Below are positions 1-13,352 of a stretch of 64,000 nt of DNA, piece after piece (position 1 is the first letter of the stretch; each line of letters opens with the position of its first letter). This DNA is from Jacaranda mimosifolia. Lineage: Eukaryota; Streptophyta; Magnoliopsida; Lamiales; Bignoniaceae. The position numbers and the translations under genes are program-made. Below the pieces are notes generated by a model, which worked only from the letters and a program-made list of their open reading frames with translations, was not told the origin of the DNA and made no database searches. The stretch covers positions 17,250,501 through 17,314,500 of the forward strand of contig CM032133.1 in the NCBI GenBank assembly GCA_018894105.1, in the 5' to 3' direction.

Positions 1-780
1 AAAATAAAATTGATCGCAGGTGGTCACAACAGGATAACTATTAAAAGTATCTAATCACGAGTTACTACCTTAGACGCTGAAAATGCATATTTAACAACTA
101 TTCAATAATAGTCACTAAAAAATGGAATAATTAATTATAAATTTTTTACTCTAATATAAAAATTCATGATCGCTATAACATTACATAGTTGCTATAATTA
201 CGCATATAGTAACCACATCATTTTGGTTGGTAACAACCGATTATGTAGCAATCAAGTTGTTGGTTGCAATAGTTTTTAAATGGTTGCAATAGTTGTGTCG
301 TTTAACATAGTTTAGCAATCACATTGCGACCCTAAATTGTTATTGCTAAAGAATATCTTTTTAGTGACGAAATAATTAGTTGCAATAATTTTAAAAGTGT
401 CGCAATACTCATTGTATTTTTTATGATTTAGTCACCAAAAATGTAGCTATTGATTCTAATATTTATGTATTAGAAACCAAATAATACTTGCATAAATAGC
501 TTTAATTGGTTGCTAAGATGTACGCATTAACAACCAAATAGTAGTCCCATATATAGTTTTTAGTTGCTGAAATATATGCATCACTGATGAAGTAATGATT
601 GCAAAAAATACTGAGCTTGTTGCTAACATGCATACAATATAAACCAAATAATGATCGTAGAAGAATTGAAATTGATTGCTAATGTGAAAATTAGTAACCA
701 AAATGGTAACTGCAAAAATAATTTAAATCATTGTTATTATTCATAAAATTACAATCAAATACTGATTACAAACTATTACA
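1..780. repeat. Degenerate ~55-bp tandem repeat block
   Basis: A diverged unit of about 54-57 bp recurs head to tail from roughly 474 to 750. Each unit carries an AACCAAATAATGAT-like part, then a TTGCTAA-ATGTA part. Looser copies (GTTGCAATAG, TTAGTGACGA) fill 180-440. Similar TTAGCGACGA/TTGCAA words occur in subterminal regions of dicot CACTA transposons. No terminal CACTA motif is visible here, so that link is inference. No coding sequence is seen. Confidence 0.45.
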
Positions 781-984
781 AAGAAAACCAAATCAAACAT
801 TCTTCAAATTTCCTTCCACTTTTCCTCGTATAACACTTGAAATATATTTTTGAACCTAAATTAGTTACAAAAAATGGCGTAAATGCTGTGGATATATTCA
901 ATAGCCATTTTAGCAAGTTGCAAAAAAGAAATATTATTTAAACATTCAAAGGTAAGCTTTAAAAAACATCTAAAGGGAGCTGAC

Positions 985-3900
985 CTTTTTGTTTAAGTAA
1001 TCATCAAATATGGGGATTGAAAAGGAAACATTATCTTTTCCATGCTTGTTAATAATTAACCAAAATCCACCATTTTTCCATGGATATCCACATCCGGGTT
1101 CAACCTGTACACAACAGGTCATGTAGAAATATCCAGTTTCAGTCAAATAAAGAAAAAGGAAAAGGCAGAAATGATAAACTGCGAAAATGGGATTTTATAT
1201 ATAGAACTAAGATGTTGCCTCCTTAAAAATTATCAAAAAAATTCATATTCCATGAATATATGTTTGACAATATCCAACCTAATAAAATCAAGGAAAACTA
1301 TAAAAAGTAGCCAAATTCAAAGCTAGTCGAACCATGTGTCTAAAAGTAGGAAAATAAAGCAATTGGACTTGGATTTACTTTAGTGGGCCTTAAGCACTTT
1401 CTTTACTTCTATGCAAACGTAAGTGCTTTACTTTTGTCCTACTTTTGTATAAGAAAAGAGATTGTTAAACATTTGCTTCAGGACTGCAGTGCATCTATTT
1501 GTCTCTGTTGTTTCAGTTATTAAAATGTGTTGTCCTAGTGTTTAGGAAGTGGTTAGTTTATGACATGTAGTTTATCATGTCAAATAACTTACTTTCGGTT
1601 TTTTCTTTTAGTTTTTTCCATGTATTTTTAAATGTAAAGTTAATGAATTGAATAGATGAATTTCCTGTTGCTGCATTTGTAACTTTCTTCACTTCAAGTT
1701 CAAATATTTTTCTTCTTTCACATACAAGCAATCTTTGATTCTCAGTTTTTCTACTTTAAAACTAACAATTGGCATCAGAGCTCTCTTCTTAAGGGATCTG
1801 TGAGTGAAACCAAGAAATGGATGTAGAGATTAGTTTCTCACCAATAGCTCCTCCTGTCTTCGATGGAGAAAACTACCATCTTTGGGCGGTAAAAATGGAG
1901 ACCTACTTGGAGGCCTTGGATCTTTGGGAAGCCGTAGAAGAGGATTATTAAATCCCTCCGCTGCCAGGCAATCCCACGATAGCACATATTAAAAATCACA
2001 AGAAAAGAAAAACTAGAAAATCAAAGGCCAAAGCATGTCTGTTTGCTACGGTTTCAACAACTGTTTTTACAAGAGTTATGTCACTCAAAACAGCAAAAGC
2101 CATTTAGGATTAATTACCTGAAGGGAGAGTATGTTGGAGATGAAAGGATAAAAGGCATGCAAGTGCTAAATTTAATTAGGGAATTTGAGTTGCAAAAGAT
2201 GAAAGAATCAGAGACAATTAAAGAGTATCCAGACAGATTGCTCAGTATTGTCAATAAGGTACGGTTGCTCAGCACTGAATTTTCTAATTCTAGAATTGTT
2301 GAAAAAATTCTTGTGACTTTACCTGAAAGATATGAAGCATCAATAACAACTTTAGAGAACATGAAGGATCTGTCCAAGATTACCTTGGCAGAACTATTAA
2401 ATGCTTTGCAGGCACAAGAGCAAAGAAGGTTCATGAGATTAGATAAAGCTATCGAAGGAGCCTTGCCAGCCATGCACGAAGATGGTGGAAAGAACAAAAA
2501 GAAGAAAAACTATAAGAAAAATCCATCATCAAGTAGTGAAAGCACCGTAAACAACCAAACCTGTAGCAAAGGTGGAAGATCAAAGGGAAACTATCCTCCT
2601 TGTCAACATTGTGGCAAAAAAGGTCATCCACCATTCAGATGCTGGTGAAGACCAGATGCAAAGTGCAGTAAGTGTAATCAGCTTGGACATGAAGCCATAG
2701 TCGGCAAAAGCAAGTTTCCAAAATAGGAAGCAAATGCCCAAGTTGTTGATCAATATAAAGAAGATCAGCTATTTGTTGCGACATGTTTCTCAATAAGGAG
2801 TTCTTTAGAATATTGGTTGATTGACAGCAGCTGTACAAATTATATGATTTATGACAAGGATCTTTTCAAGGAACTAAAGCCCACTTGAATCACAAAAGTT
2901 AGGATTGAAAATGGTGGCTGCATTCCTGTAAAAGGAAAATGGACCATATCAATCACAACAAGCTTAGGCATAAAGACGATTTCAAATGTTCTCTATGTGC
3001 CTGATATTAACCAGAATTTGCTAAGTGTAGTTCAATTAATAGAAAAAGGATTCAAAGTGTCCTTTAAAGACTCGTACTGTCTAATCTATGATGTTACTGG
3101 ACAAGAAATTTTAAGAATTAAAATGAGAGGTAAAAGCTTCTCATTTGATCCAATAGAGAAGGAGCACACAACTTATTCCAATGAAGCTAACATCACAGAA
3201 ATCTGGCACAAGAGGCTTGGTCATTGTCATCTTCAAGGGATGTTGAAAACAAAGAAGAAGGATATGATAAAAGCCCTACCGGTTCTTGCTGATTATTTGC
3301 CAAATTGTAATGATTGTCAATTTGGTATACAAAACAAGAACCCATTTTCTCAATCAACTTGGAGGGCCTCACAAAATCTGCAACTAATTCACATAGATGT
3401 GGCAGGACCTCAAAGAACACCTACGATACAAGGTAGTCTCTATTATGTTATTTTCATTGATGATTTTACACGAATGAGTTGGATTTTCTTTTCTTGAAGT
3501 TTAAATCAGAAGTGGCTGGAGTATTTTGGAAATTCAAGAAACTGGTGGAAAACCAAAGTGGCTGCAAAATACAAATTCTAAGTTCAGATAATGGGAAAGA
3601 ATACACCTCGAGAGAATTCAATTTGTTTTGTGAGGAAACATGTGTTGAACACCAACTCACTGCTCCTTACACTCCCCAACAAAATGGAGTTTGTGAAAGA
3701 ATGAACAGATACATAATGGAGATGACCAGATGTTTGTTGCATAAAAAGGAGTTGCCCAAAAACTTTTGGCCAGAGGCGGCTAACACAATAGTGTCTCTAC
3801 AAAATTGACTTCCAACCATGGCTTTAGAAGATAAAACTTCATTTGAGGCCTGGTATGGGTATAAATCTTCACTAAGCTTCCTTAAAGTATTTGCTTGTGT

Positions 3901-6900
3901 GTGTTTTGCTCATGTTCCACAGGTCAAGCGTGACAAACTTGACAAGAAAGCAATTCCAGGCATCTTTGTGGGCTATAGTTCCGTCTCCAAAGCCTACAAA
4001 GTGTATTAGCTGCCAAAAACAAAATGATTATCACTAGAGATATACACTTCAATGAGAATGAAAAGTGGGACTGGAAGAATTCACAAAGAATTGGTGAATG
4101 CTCACAAGAATTAGAAGTCAACTTTCCAATTAAAACTTCTATGGAGCAAACAACAGACTAGTAGCAAAGTGAACTGGTAGATGATCCTCCAATCAGAGGT
4201 AAAAAGCTGCTTTTAGACATCTATCAGAGATGTAATGTGGCGATATGCGAACCTACTGGGCATAAAGAAGCTCTTAAAGATCTAAAATGGAATAAAGCAA
4301 TGGAGGAGGAGATGTCAATAATTCAGAAAAATAAAACGTAGGAGTTAGTTGAGAGACCTAAACATAGAATAGTCATTGAAGTGAAATGGGGGTTCAGAAC
4401 AAAGCTTAATGCAGATAACTCCATCAACAAGCACAAGGCGAGGCTTGTAGTTAAAAGGTATGCTCAGATTTTTGGTGTTGATTATTGAGACAATTTTGCT
4501 CCTGTTGCTAGATTAGATACAATCAGATTGCTACTAGCCATCTTAGCCCAAAAAAGTTGCAAAGCATTCCATTTAGATGTCAAATCAGCTTTTCTAAATG
4601 GTGTATTGCATGAAGAAATATATGTGGAGCAGCCACATGGATTTGTGAAGCAAGGTGAAGAGGATAAGGTATACGTGCTCAAAAAGGCTCTTTATGGCCT
4701 AAAACAAGTGCCTAGAGCCTGGTATAGTAGGATTAATGAACATTTGTTAAGCCTGGGCTTTATAAAAAGCTTATCTGAAGTTACTCTTTATGTAAGCATA
4801 AGGATAATAATTATCTCATAGTATCTCTCTATGTTGATGATCTTTTAGTAACAGGAAATAATGTGGGTTTGGTTGAGGAGTTTAAAGAAGAAATGATGAA
4901 GGTTTCTGAAATGACAGATCTTGGTCTTATGACTTTTTTTCTTGGGATGGAAATCAAACAAAGCCAAAATGAGGTGTTTATTTGTCAAAAGAAGTATGCA
5001 AAGGAGATACTAAAGAAAATTCATATGGAGGAGTGCAAAGTAACAAGTACACCAATGAATCAAAAGGACAAGCTAAGTAAGGATGATGGTGCTGATAAAG
5101 TTGGTGAAGGATATTTCAGAAGTTTGATTGGGTGCTTAATGTATCTTACTGCAACAAGGCCTGATATTCTATTTGTTGTAAGTCTTGTGTGTCGATTTAT
5201 ACATTGTGCTAGTGAAATGCATTTAAAAGCAACAAAAAGATTAGTACGATACATCAGAGGTACTGTTGATTATGGTATTAAGTTTCAGAAGTGTCCAAAA
5301 CTTCAAGTTGCTTGGGTTCTCAGATAGTGATTGGGCTGGATCCATTGATGACATGAAAAGTACCTTAGGATATTATTTCAGTCTAGGGATTTTCTCATGG
5401 TGCTCCAAGAAGCAAGAGATTGTAGCACAATCTACTGCTGAGGTAGAATTTATTGCAGCAACTGCAGCAATAAACCAAACTTTGTGGTTGAAGAAATTTT
5501 TTTGTGATCTACTTATAGAGCAACAAAATAATACAGAGATTTTTGTTGACAATCAGGTAGCAATTTCAATCTCCCACAATCTTGTGTTCCACGGAAGACT
5601 AAGCATTTCAACATTAACCTTTTCTTCTTGATGGAAGTATAGAAAAATGGAGATGTAACTTTGGTTTATTGCAAATTTGAAGACCAGTTGGCATATTTGT
5701 TTACAAAACCACTTCCAGTCAGCAAGTTTGAGCTTCTACGCAATAAAATTGGAATTTGCAGTCCCTAAAGCAAGGAGGAGTGTTAAATATTTGCTTTAGG
5801 ACTGTAGTATGTCTATTTGTCTATATTGTTTCAGTTATCAAAATGTGTTGTCCTAGTCTTTGGGAAGTGGTTTATGGTTAGTTTATGACATGCAGTTTAT
5901 CATGTCGAATAACTTACTTTCAGTTTTTTCCATGTATTTTTAAATGTAAAGTTAATGAATCTAATAGATGAATTTCATGTTGCTGCATTTGTAACTTTCT
6001 TCACTTCAAGTTCAAATATCTTTCTTCTTTCACATACAAGCAACTTTGATTTTCAATTTTTCACCTTTAAAACTAACAGAGATTATTGTTGGTACAAGTG
6101 GATCCATATTTATTTGCTTTCATCTATCATGGATACTTTCACAGAAATCCTATCTTGTTCATAAGAAAGACAATGATAGAACTAAAATGCAAAAGGATTT
6201 TTCTGCAATATACTTTCTCATTTGCATATTCATATATCCTTCACTATTTTGAGTGCTCCTGAATCACACTTTTTCTTCTCAAAGATTGAAGAATCTTAAT
6301 CCTCTTTCAAGAATTATATAGAGTTGGAAAGATCAGAATTTAGAATTTGACAGCAAAAACTTTTGATATCATTAAACTTCTCCAAGTACAATCAGTTGAT
6401 GACCTCAAATGTCAGAGCTCAAAATAATGTCAATGTAGAATCTAGATACATTAAAGATATAACAGCAGTAGAATGTAGTTAAATGCACAAAATGCTCTAA
6501 GGGTGCCAAGATTTCCTGGAGACTAGCAGATTCGCAGATCAGGTACACCAATATTGCAACCTAAAAAAATATAGCCTGATATATTCAGCAAATTTAAGAA
6601 ATTACTACAACTTTCATTGAATTTCAGCAATCTTTGGCTAACTATTAACTAAAAGATATCTTTGGGAAAAAAACTTTTTGTCTTCAAAAAATGAATGAGG
6701 CAATAATTGCAAATGAAATGGTCAAATTAACATGGACTAGGAAAAAGCCCAAAAATTTCTTCACTTTATGGATTTCATTACACATTTATCACATATTCCA
6801 TCACTATGGTCTAACACCAAAATAAGCATTAACTGTGGATCTTACTCCTATTCTAATATGTTTTAGATTTTCTGGGGCTCCTTACATTGATGTTGTAAGT

Positions 6901-9900
6901 GCATTTATAATCTTTTTTGGTAACTCTCTACCAGATTATGGCTGATTGTACAAAGTTTCGATTTTACTATTAACTTTTTATTTTCGAGTTCTGTTGTGTT
7001 CTATCGTGAGACTTGGGGATAAATATGCAAGCTAGTGATAATATCTTGTTGTTCAGCTGGTTGTCGCTTACAGAAGTTAGCATTTAACATTCTTCATGTT
7101 TGAATTGACTATAAAGCATTTTGATTCTAACATCACTAAGATGTTCTCCAAGGTTTCTCTTTTCTCTGGATATTATGTTTCTTAATTTGGGAACTAGTTT
7201 GTTTCTAACCCATGCAGCAACATTGGTGAAAACTAGGATTTCCTACTCATTTTGTGTGTATTTCCTCAACAAATATGTATTATTATCTAAGAAAAGAAGA
7301 CCAATAGATTGTTTAATCTAAAGCTTGATTCCAGCACAGACCATATCTGTTGTATATTTGTTTCAAGGGCATAACACATGTTGGACAATTGAAACTAAAA
7401 TGTCATAAACAAAGTTCCAAAAATGATATGGATCTTTTTTCAATAATGAAATTTGGGAGTACATGCTTTTAAAAGTATCCTAGATTCCTCTTCAGGACAC
7501 TGACGTAGATAATCAATTAGACAATGTAAAGAAAGTGGTCTAATGATATATATCTTGCCTTACTAGGCATAAAAATTATTTGAACATTGTAGACTGAGCT
7601 TCATTTTCAAGAGTGTCATCTTTCTCTTTGTGTGTGAGTGTGTGTGTATGGGATTTGGCATACTCTTTATCTTGTAAGATATCATTTGCTTTTAGTACGT
7701 ATAATGAAACCAAACCAATTTCACATACCTTACAATTATTGCTTTTTATGTCACTTTAAGCTCAAATATATGGACAGTTGCTCACATCATCATCATTTTT
7801 CTCATTTTGTGTCAAAAAAATTTTACGACACCAGCAACTCAAGATTTAGACTTAGGTTAATTGAGAGATGTGATGTTACATCAGCATTTGTTTCACTTAG
7901 CCACTCTGTTGCAAATGGCATCTTCTCTAGCTCATCCTTCTTTATGTCCTTGAAATGCTGAGATACAAAAGCATAATCATGATTATTCTTTTTGATTGGT
8001 AAGCTAGAATACATGTAAGGAATGAAGGATTATGCTTAGTGAAAGATGAGCCAGACAATTATACAAAGTTAATATCCACTAGATATTGAAAGTAATACCA
8101 ATTGTGCTAATAGTGATTCTTTTTTTCGCAGAAATTAAAAGGTTATAGGAATTTGACCAAAAAAAATTCAGACAATTATCTTTTCATCTTTGCTAATTGG
8201 CTGCACCAATTTGAAAGATTGTGATTGATCTGGATAACTTGAGAAAGCTTATCTGCCACACTTCACACTATGAAAAGCTATAGAATATTGAAGCGCAAAC
8301 CAACTTTTCCAAACATATATGGAGACCCTGGTTTTGACAGGAATTGGAATATGCAGAGCCATCTTTTTTAACATCATAAAATGAAGTTATTATATAGACA
8401 GTCAATGATTAAAGTCAACATGGTTGGTACTATTTGGATGATTTCCTGTTCAAATTAAAATGTTGCAAATACCTTTGAAGTTGAGGAATATTACTATCAA
8501 TGGTTGCTCAAATGAGATTAGGTTTTCAGGATGTCCAGCATTTGAATTTTTTTTTCTTTTTTTTTTTAAAATGTGTTCCTTTTGTAGTGGTTCTGAACTT
8601 TGGTACATTTTTGGTATTCTTCTGTGCATTAGGCATTTAATTTGGATATTCATGGGCAGCATTTTTAATGTTAAAAAATGATATGTTTGAAATCATGTTT
8701 GAGACTCACAGTATTGAAAACTTCTTAGAAATGAAGCTGCCTGTTTCCTTGAAGAGTTTCTCAAAAGTGAAGCTTGCAGTTCAGTTTTCGAGCCACAGTA
8801 GAGTAGTTGCTCATCTATAATAAAAAAGCAAAACAGTTAGAGAAAGTAAAAAATAAAAAAGAAAGATTCCCCCATGAAAACCCCGTATTGACATGTTTGA
8901 CATTATAAAGAAGAATGTCTTCCATTTTTCCTTCTCTTTACCGTTCTTCACAAAAAAATCTCATTTTTCAGATACTCAAGGAAATTTTTAACTACTTGAA
9001 AATGGAAAAAGAAATGACATAAAAACCATATATAACGTAAGGCATACATTGCAATGGTTGCATTTGAAGTGAAGGTCTTGTGATAAGGAACTCCATCAGC
9101 GGACATATCTCCCACAAAATGTGCAGATTTGCCGCAAGCATTGCATTTCTGAGTGGGGCGTTAATAAGCCATTTTGTCTTCCTTTTAAAAATCTGAGTCT
9201 GATTATTATATTGGAGGAAAACTTAGTTTCAAAATATTTTGTCTGTTGTAAGGAGCTATTAATCCCTAATAGATATGGAAAGTGGCCTTTATTCTTTTAT
9301 AAGCTTTTCCATAACAGGTAAGTTACATGCTGAAAAATTAAACCAACCAAAGCAGTGGAGTTTGTGAATTCAACCCTGATATTAGGGACATGGGGTGGAT
9401 GAGCTACTTTGTTCAAATGGGAAACTCTAAAAGACATTAGTCAAAGCACAAAAGGAAAAGCAAATTTCAATGGCACTGAAGAATAAACCACAGAGAAAGG
9501 GAAACATTAAAACCTTTGTCACCTTCATATAAGAAATATTATAAGTATTATAGCCATAGCAATAGCATGATTTCATTCATCTTAACAAATGTGAAGGTCA
9601 TTAGCCAAGTTTCTAAATTTCTTTAGACTTTATTTATTCTAATAACTATGTAGATATTTTATAATTTTGACACTACATAGCTTTCAAGGATAGAATGTCA
9701 ATTCATAAAGCCACTCCTTTTTTCCTTGCTTTCTTCTATTCTTCCATCTTCGAGTTTGATATTATTTTACCTATAAAGCCACAAAATATATTCCTTTGTT
9801 GAAGTTCAATGTAGGATGCAATACTATGCAACTATTCAAACAAAATCATAGGAATTAATAGTATAAAAACATTTCATTATTAGCGCATCTGATGATCTTC

Positions 9901-11660
9901 GTATGAGCAACAAATTTTGGGCCTCTTCTTTTAACTTAACTAAATCAAAACGGATAAGTGAACATGCTAAAAATTGAAAAGAAGAGAAAAAAAGAAACTC
10001 TTTTGCTCAATTTTTGTTTGCTAGCATGTCCTGCAGTTTTAGAAATTATAGTATGGTCAATAGGAATATATGGAAAGAGTATTTAATCAGGTTACTTTCT
10101 ACAGCACTGATCCAGATACTACAGTGTAATAATCTATTGGTATCTTGTTTTGTATGACTATATCCATGTCGCGTGGATAACATTCTGCTCTCATCTCAGG
10201 AAACCTGTAAAAGGAAAGCATAGATACGACCTAAAAAACAACTCCAAACTTAGACCATCCACTATAATGCAATAAGGGAATAATTGGTAACTGATTATTT
10301 GAGCAAGAAAGTTATTCTAGAACATTTAGTTAGAATGTTGTTACCTGATTTGCATTTTTTGAGCTTTAATCGATTAAGTAATGCTCTGGCCATTGGCATA
10401 CAATGCAGTGAGGCTAGAAACTGTTTGAGGTGGATACTCCTATTACATATTAAAGCAATGCAGACCACTTTTCTTCAAGGATTTGCAAATTGGAACATTT
10501 TTATTCCAAACCAAAACTTTAGCACATGGTTAAACAATTAAGAGGAAAATATCAAGCCGAATTACATGAGTTTAGGTCGTTTAAACTAATCACAGAACAG
10601 CTCTTTCGTGGAGCTCTGCTTGTGAAAGTTCTGGACAACTCAATTGTGGACTTGTCTTGCAATGACTTTTTTAGTTTCTGTAAAATGGAAACTAAACTTC
10701 TCGAGAGCATTTATTGGTTTGTGCATGTTAACATTATTTCAAAGCCTTGCTAATCTTCTCTGTCTTTCTAATTTTACCAGATGTCCCATAAGGGACTTAA
10801 AGACCAAATAACAGTACATGATGAGTAATAAAAAGACTTTAGCTGCAAGTACTAGTTTATCAAGAGAAGGAATAGTTGACAGCCTAAACTAACTAACTAA
10901 TATTCATCTTGAAAAAAAAAAAAAAATAACAGAATTTAAAGCTCCTCAACCAAAGCCACTAGAAATGGATTCTAAGAACATCTCCAAAACTTCCATAAGG
11001 ATCGTTAGTTATTTGACACCATCTTTCACACTCAAGGTACAACAAGTAGTGTTAATTATGGCTTACATGATAACCAGATAGAAAATGATATAAGAATTTG
11101 GGGCAGCACAGATTATATAAGCTGTAAGTATTAAAAAGTGTATGAAGATTCAGAGAGGGAGCAGTTAGAGCAGACAGTAATAATTGCATCTCAAGCTACA
11201 AGCGATCAGTTAACAAAGGCCAAATCGAGTTAAACATTTACAATAAGGATGAAAATAAGCAATCCAACCAATAGATTTTCCAACATAGAACATCTCGGAT
11301 TAACTAATAATGTCTTGCTGCATCAAATTGAATTCAAAAATTTGTAAGACCAAGACTACTATTGCTTTATACCAAATTCCATGAAGACATCAGAAATTTA
11401 CCCATAGTTCCAGACAAGTGATTGATGGGCAAGAAATATATAGAACTAGTATGCAACAATTAGTTTATCGAAATTTGAAAAATTCACTTAAAACGGGACA
11501 AAATGTCTACCCACATTGCTGGGGAAAACGCAAAGTTTCCAAAACATCACAAAGGGATAACAGAAAATTGTGGCAAAACAAAAAATTGCCGCACAAAGAA
11601 GGGATGTTGGATTACCTTTTCTTTCTGCAAACTCTTAACAGTCAGTCGTTGTTTTCTCAT
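985..11660 (-). CDS. Candidate split gene of unknown product, interrupted by a copia element
   Basis: I do not recognise the product. Several minus-strand blocks are open, protein-like and bounded by AG and GT. 11660-11616 starts [15 protein letters not shown] and ends at GTAATC. 10677-10566 begins [15 protein letters not shown] and has a phase that fits the first. 10204-10108 is weakly like a cyclic-nucleotide-binding segment. 9426-~9318 contains [13 protein letters not shown]. 9148-9048 contains [15 protein letters not shown], a possible CX2C zinc motif. 7957-7880 is exactly 26 codons ([19 protein letters not shown]). 1104-985 is exactly 40 codons (contains [14 protein letters not shown]). 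Not all phases join, so exons are missing or the gene is a relic. The copia element at 1463-6078 would lie in an intron. Confidence is for a gene or gene relic existing here, not for the exact structure. Confidence 0.4.
1463..1767 (+). repeat. 5' LTR of copia element 1
   Basis: This 305-bp block begins TGTTAAACATTTGC and ends AAAACTAACA. It realigns along its whole length with 5781-6078. The 3' copy has a 5-bp insertion near the middle and lacks about 10 bp around the TTTTCTTTTAG stretch. Confidence 0.92.
1770..1781 (+). other. Primer binding site (tRNA-Met type)
   Basis: TGGCATCAGAGC sits 2 nt after the 5' LTR. It differs at one base from TGGTATCAGAGC, the usual plant copia site complementary to initiator tRNA-Met. 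Confidence 0.8.
1817..2740 (+). pseudogene. gag: Broken copia gag
   Basis: Gag forms the retrotransposon nucleocapsid. The start at 1817 opens with a typical copia N-terminus ([17 protein letters not shown]) but meets TAA at 1949-1951. The reading frame shifts near 2100, and 2043-2648 then gives a UBN2-type gag core (residues such as LPERYEAS and [14 protein letters not shown]). This is followed by a lysine-rich stretch and a zinc knuckle [14 protein letters not shown] of the CX2CX4HX4C type. A second knuckle around 2660-2700 has lost residues. At least one nonsense codon and one frameshift separate the parts, so no intact Gag is made. Confidence 0.85.
2806..5768 (+). pseudogene. pol: Broken copia pol (PR-INT-RT-RH)
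   Basis: Copia-type domain order is visible. Protease has [10 protein letters not shown] near 2818, with the glycine of the usual DSG replaced. GAG-pre-integrase lies near 3190-3320 ([16 protein letters not shown]). The integrase core has [26 protein letters not shown] and NGVCERMN. Reverse transcriptase runs about 4380-4860 ([12 protein letters not shown], then YVDDLLVTG near 4830). RNase H has [10 protein letters not shown] and VDNQVAIS. The frame changes at about 3480, between 4010 and 4530, near 4800, near 5280 and again near 5600. Stops interrupt at 3806, 4007, around 4340 and around 4486. It ends just before the purine tract. Confidence 0.88.
5767..5780 (+). other. Polypurine tract of copia element 1
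   Basis: AAAGCAAGGAGGAG lies directly against the TG of the 3' LTR, where second-strand priming is expected. Confidence 0.7.
5781..6078 (+). repeat. 3' LTR of copia element 1
   Basis: This 298-bp block starts TGTTAAATATTTGC, ends AAAACTAACA and pairs with 1463-1767. The GAGAT duplication follows at 6079. Confidence 0.92.
6084..7879. other. Non-coding or intronic AT-rich DNA
   Basis: No convincing gene is seen. Open frames here are short and lack recognisable motifs. If the minus-strand split gene is real, this stretch is intron and its lost exons may be here. Confidence 0.4.
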
Positions 11661-13221
11661 GTGCGGGCAAATCCTCACGCAATAAACTCCTCTGCTTTGA
11701 CGGAAATTGACAATATTTAAAGTTCGAATAAAAATTTTGAGTGAGAAATTAGAGTTTGAGGTTAGTAATCAAGAATAAGGGGATTGAAGGAGAAAGACCA
11801 CTTGGAACTATGGATTAGGGGCATTAGAGATGAAGGTATTCAGATGAGTAGCTGATTTACTGGAAAGGGAAGATGGCTATCACAACATGGATTTAATATT
11901 TTAGATAAATGTAGCTTAAAATTTTCTAATAAAAAAGAGGGAACATCATAATGAGTTCTTCATACATAAAACTTAATATTTTTTAGGGCTGAATTTATTC
12001 TGCCCACTTCTACTATGGGAAAATCCTCTTCTACATAAAAACCTTTAAAAATGCCCCTTAAATCCTCTTATCGTTAGTTTATTATTGGCTAAATAATGTA
12101 TGTATATTACACTCAAATTGTCCTATTAATATCTATAAGGATAACTTTATTTTTTCTCTATATTATGAGGATTGTATAAAAAATTCACTTATATGGTGAA
12201 AACCTTTAAAAATTCCTCTAAAGCCCTCATGTCACCAACGAACTAACTAAATTATATAGCATGCTCCATTTTTATAATTTTGACATCATTTTCTTTTTCA
12301 AATAAAAATCATCTTCTTAATTAGATTTTAATTAGTTTAAATGCACAATAATGTTAAATAACTATTGCAATATAAAATTGTCAAATAGTGATTCCCGATG
12401 CTCGAGCAATTATACATCTATATTTAAAGGAGTATTGTGCAATTATAGTAGATAATCTTGGAACAAAATTTTGTCAATTATTGCGATTGGAATGTGAATT
12501 TTTTTTGTTATATATTTTTAATTATTTATAATTTTATTAACTACTTATTTTTCTAATAGAAGCTAAATGGATGCAAATTTATGCATTAGATTGAGCCAGA
12601 TGTATATGATGAGGGAATAGGATTGGATAACCATTATTGAAGTCTATAGACTAAAAAATAAAAAGTTAAAGAACTTGCAAGCAATAAATGAATTTTTCAA
12701 ATTAACAATGAAAAACACCATACACATAACAATATCAAATATTAGACTGACGAGTGATGATGAAGAACCAAGTAATGAAAGCAAAAGTGAGTATAATAGA
12801 GCATCAATTGGATAAATACAAAGTTGAAAATAGTATCAAATTATTTATTATTGTAATATGTATTCTAGTATTGTGTAAAATAATGTGGCCTAGAAGAATA
12901 GCAAAATAAAATATATTTGATTACATTTTATTTCACTGATAATCTAGCATTACTTAATAATAATTGTATAGCATAATTAAAAAAAATTCAAATTAAGAGC
13001 ATACTAACCGATTTAAATTCAAAGGGGTGTTTAGTAACTAATTTACCTTCTTTCTCCGATAACTTTGCAATATTATTGAGTTCAACCATCAAATTTTATT
13101 GGATTTTTGAGTTCAGGATATATTCCTACAATTTTCATGGTTGATTAAGTTTATTTATGTATTTCCTTGGTGGGCTTTATTTTCTCTCGACTATAAAGGT
13201 TGTCAAGGTTAATTTGTTATG

Positions 13222-13257
13222 ACCAAAATAAATAAATAAATAATAATAATAATAATA
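13222..13257. repeat. TAAA/TAA microsatellite
   Basis: AAATAAATAAATAATAATAATAATAATA-type sequence that passes from a 4-bp to a 3-bp unit. Confidence 0.85.
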
Positions 13258-13339
13258 TATCAAGTTTTTTTAATCAACTCATTTATAAGGGTTATATTAG
13301 TAATTTAACATTGAATGTTGATACCGTTAGTTGATTTAA

Positions 13340-13352
13340 GGGGGGGGGGGGG
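13340..13352 (+). repeat. 13-nt G homopolymer
   Basis: An uninterrupted G run inside AT-rich DNA, the first of two long G tracts in the window. Confidence 0.9.

Larger units (their letters stand above)
1463..6078 (+). mobile_element. Ty1/copia LTR retrotransposon, full-length but decayed
   Basis: The element has two LTRs that start TGTTAAA and end ACTAACA. It is flanked by perfect 5-bp duplications GAGAT (1458-1462 and 6079-6083). A tRNA-Met-type primer site follows the 5' LTR and a purine tract precedes the 3' LTR. Between them lie gag, protease, integrase, reverse transcriptase and RNase H in the copia order. Every gene is broken by stops and frameshifts, so it cannot encode its own transposition. 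By eye the LTRs differ at many sites and by two small indels, which suggests an old insertion. Confidence 0.93.

Noticed and set aside
2114..2497. 127-codon minus-strand frame opposite copia gag
   Set aside because: Antisense shadow of the gag reading frame.
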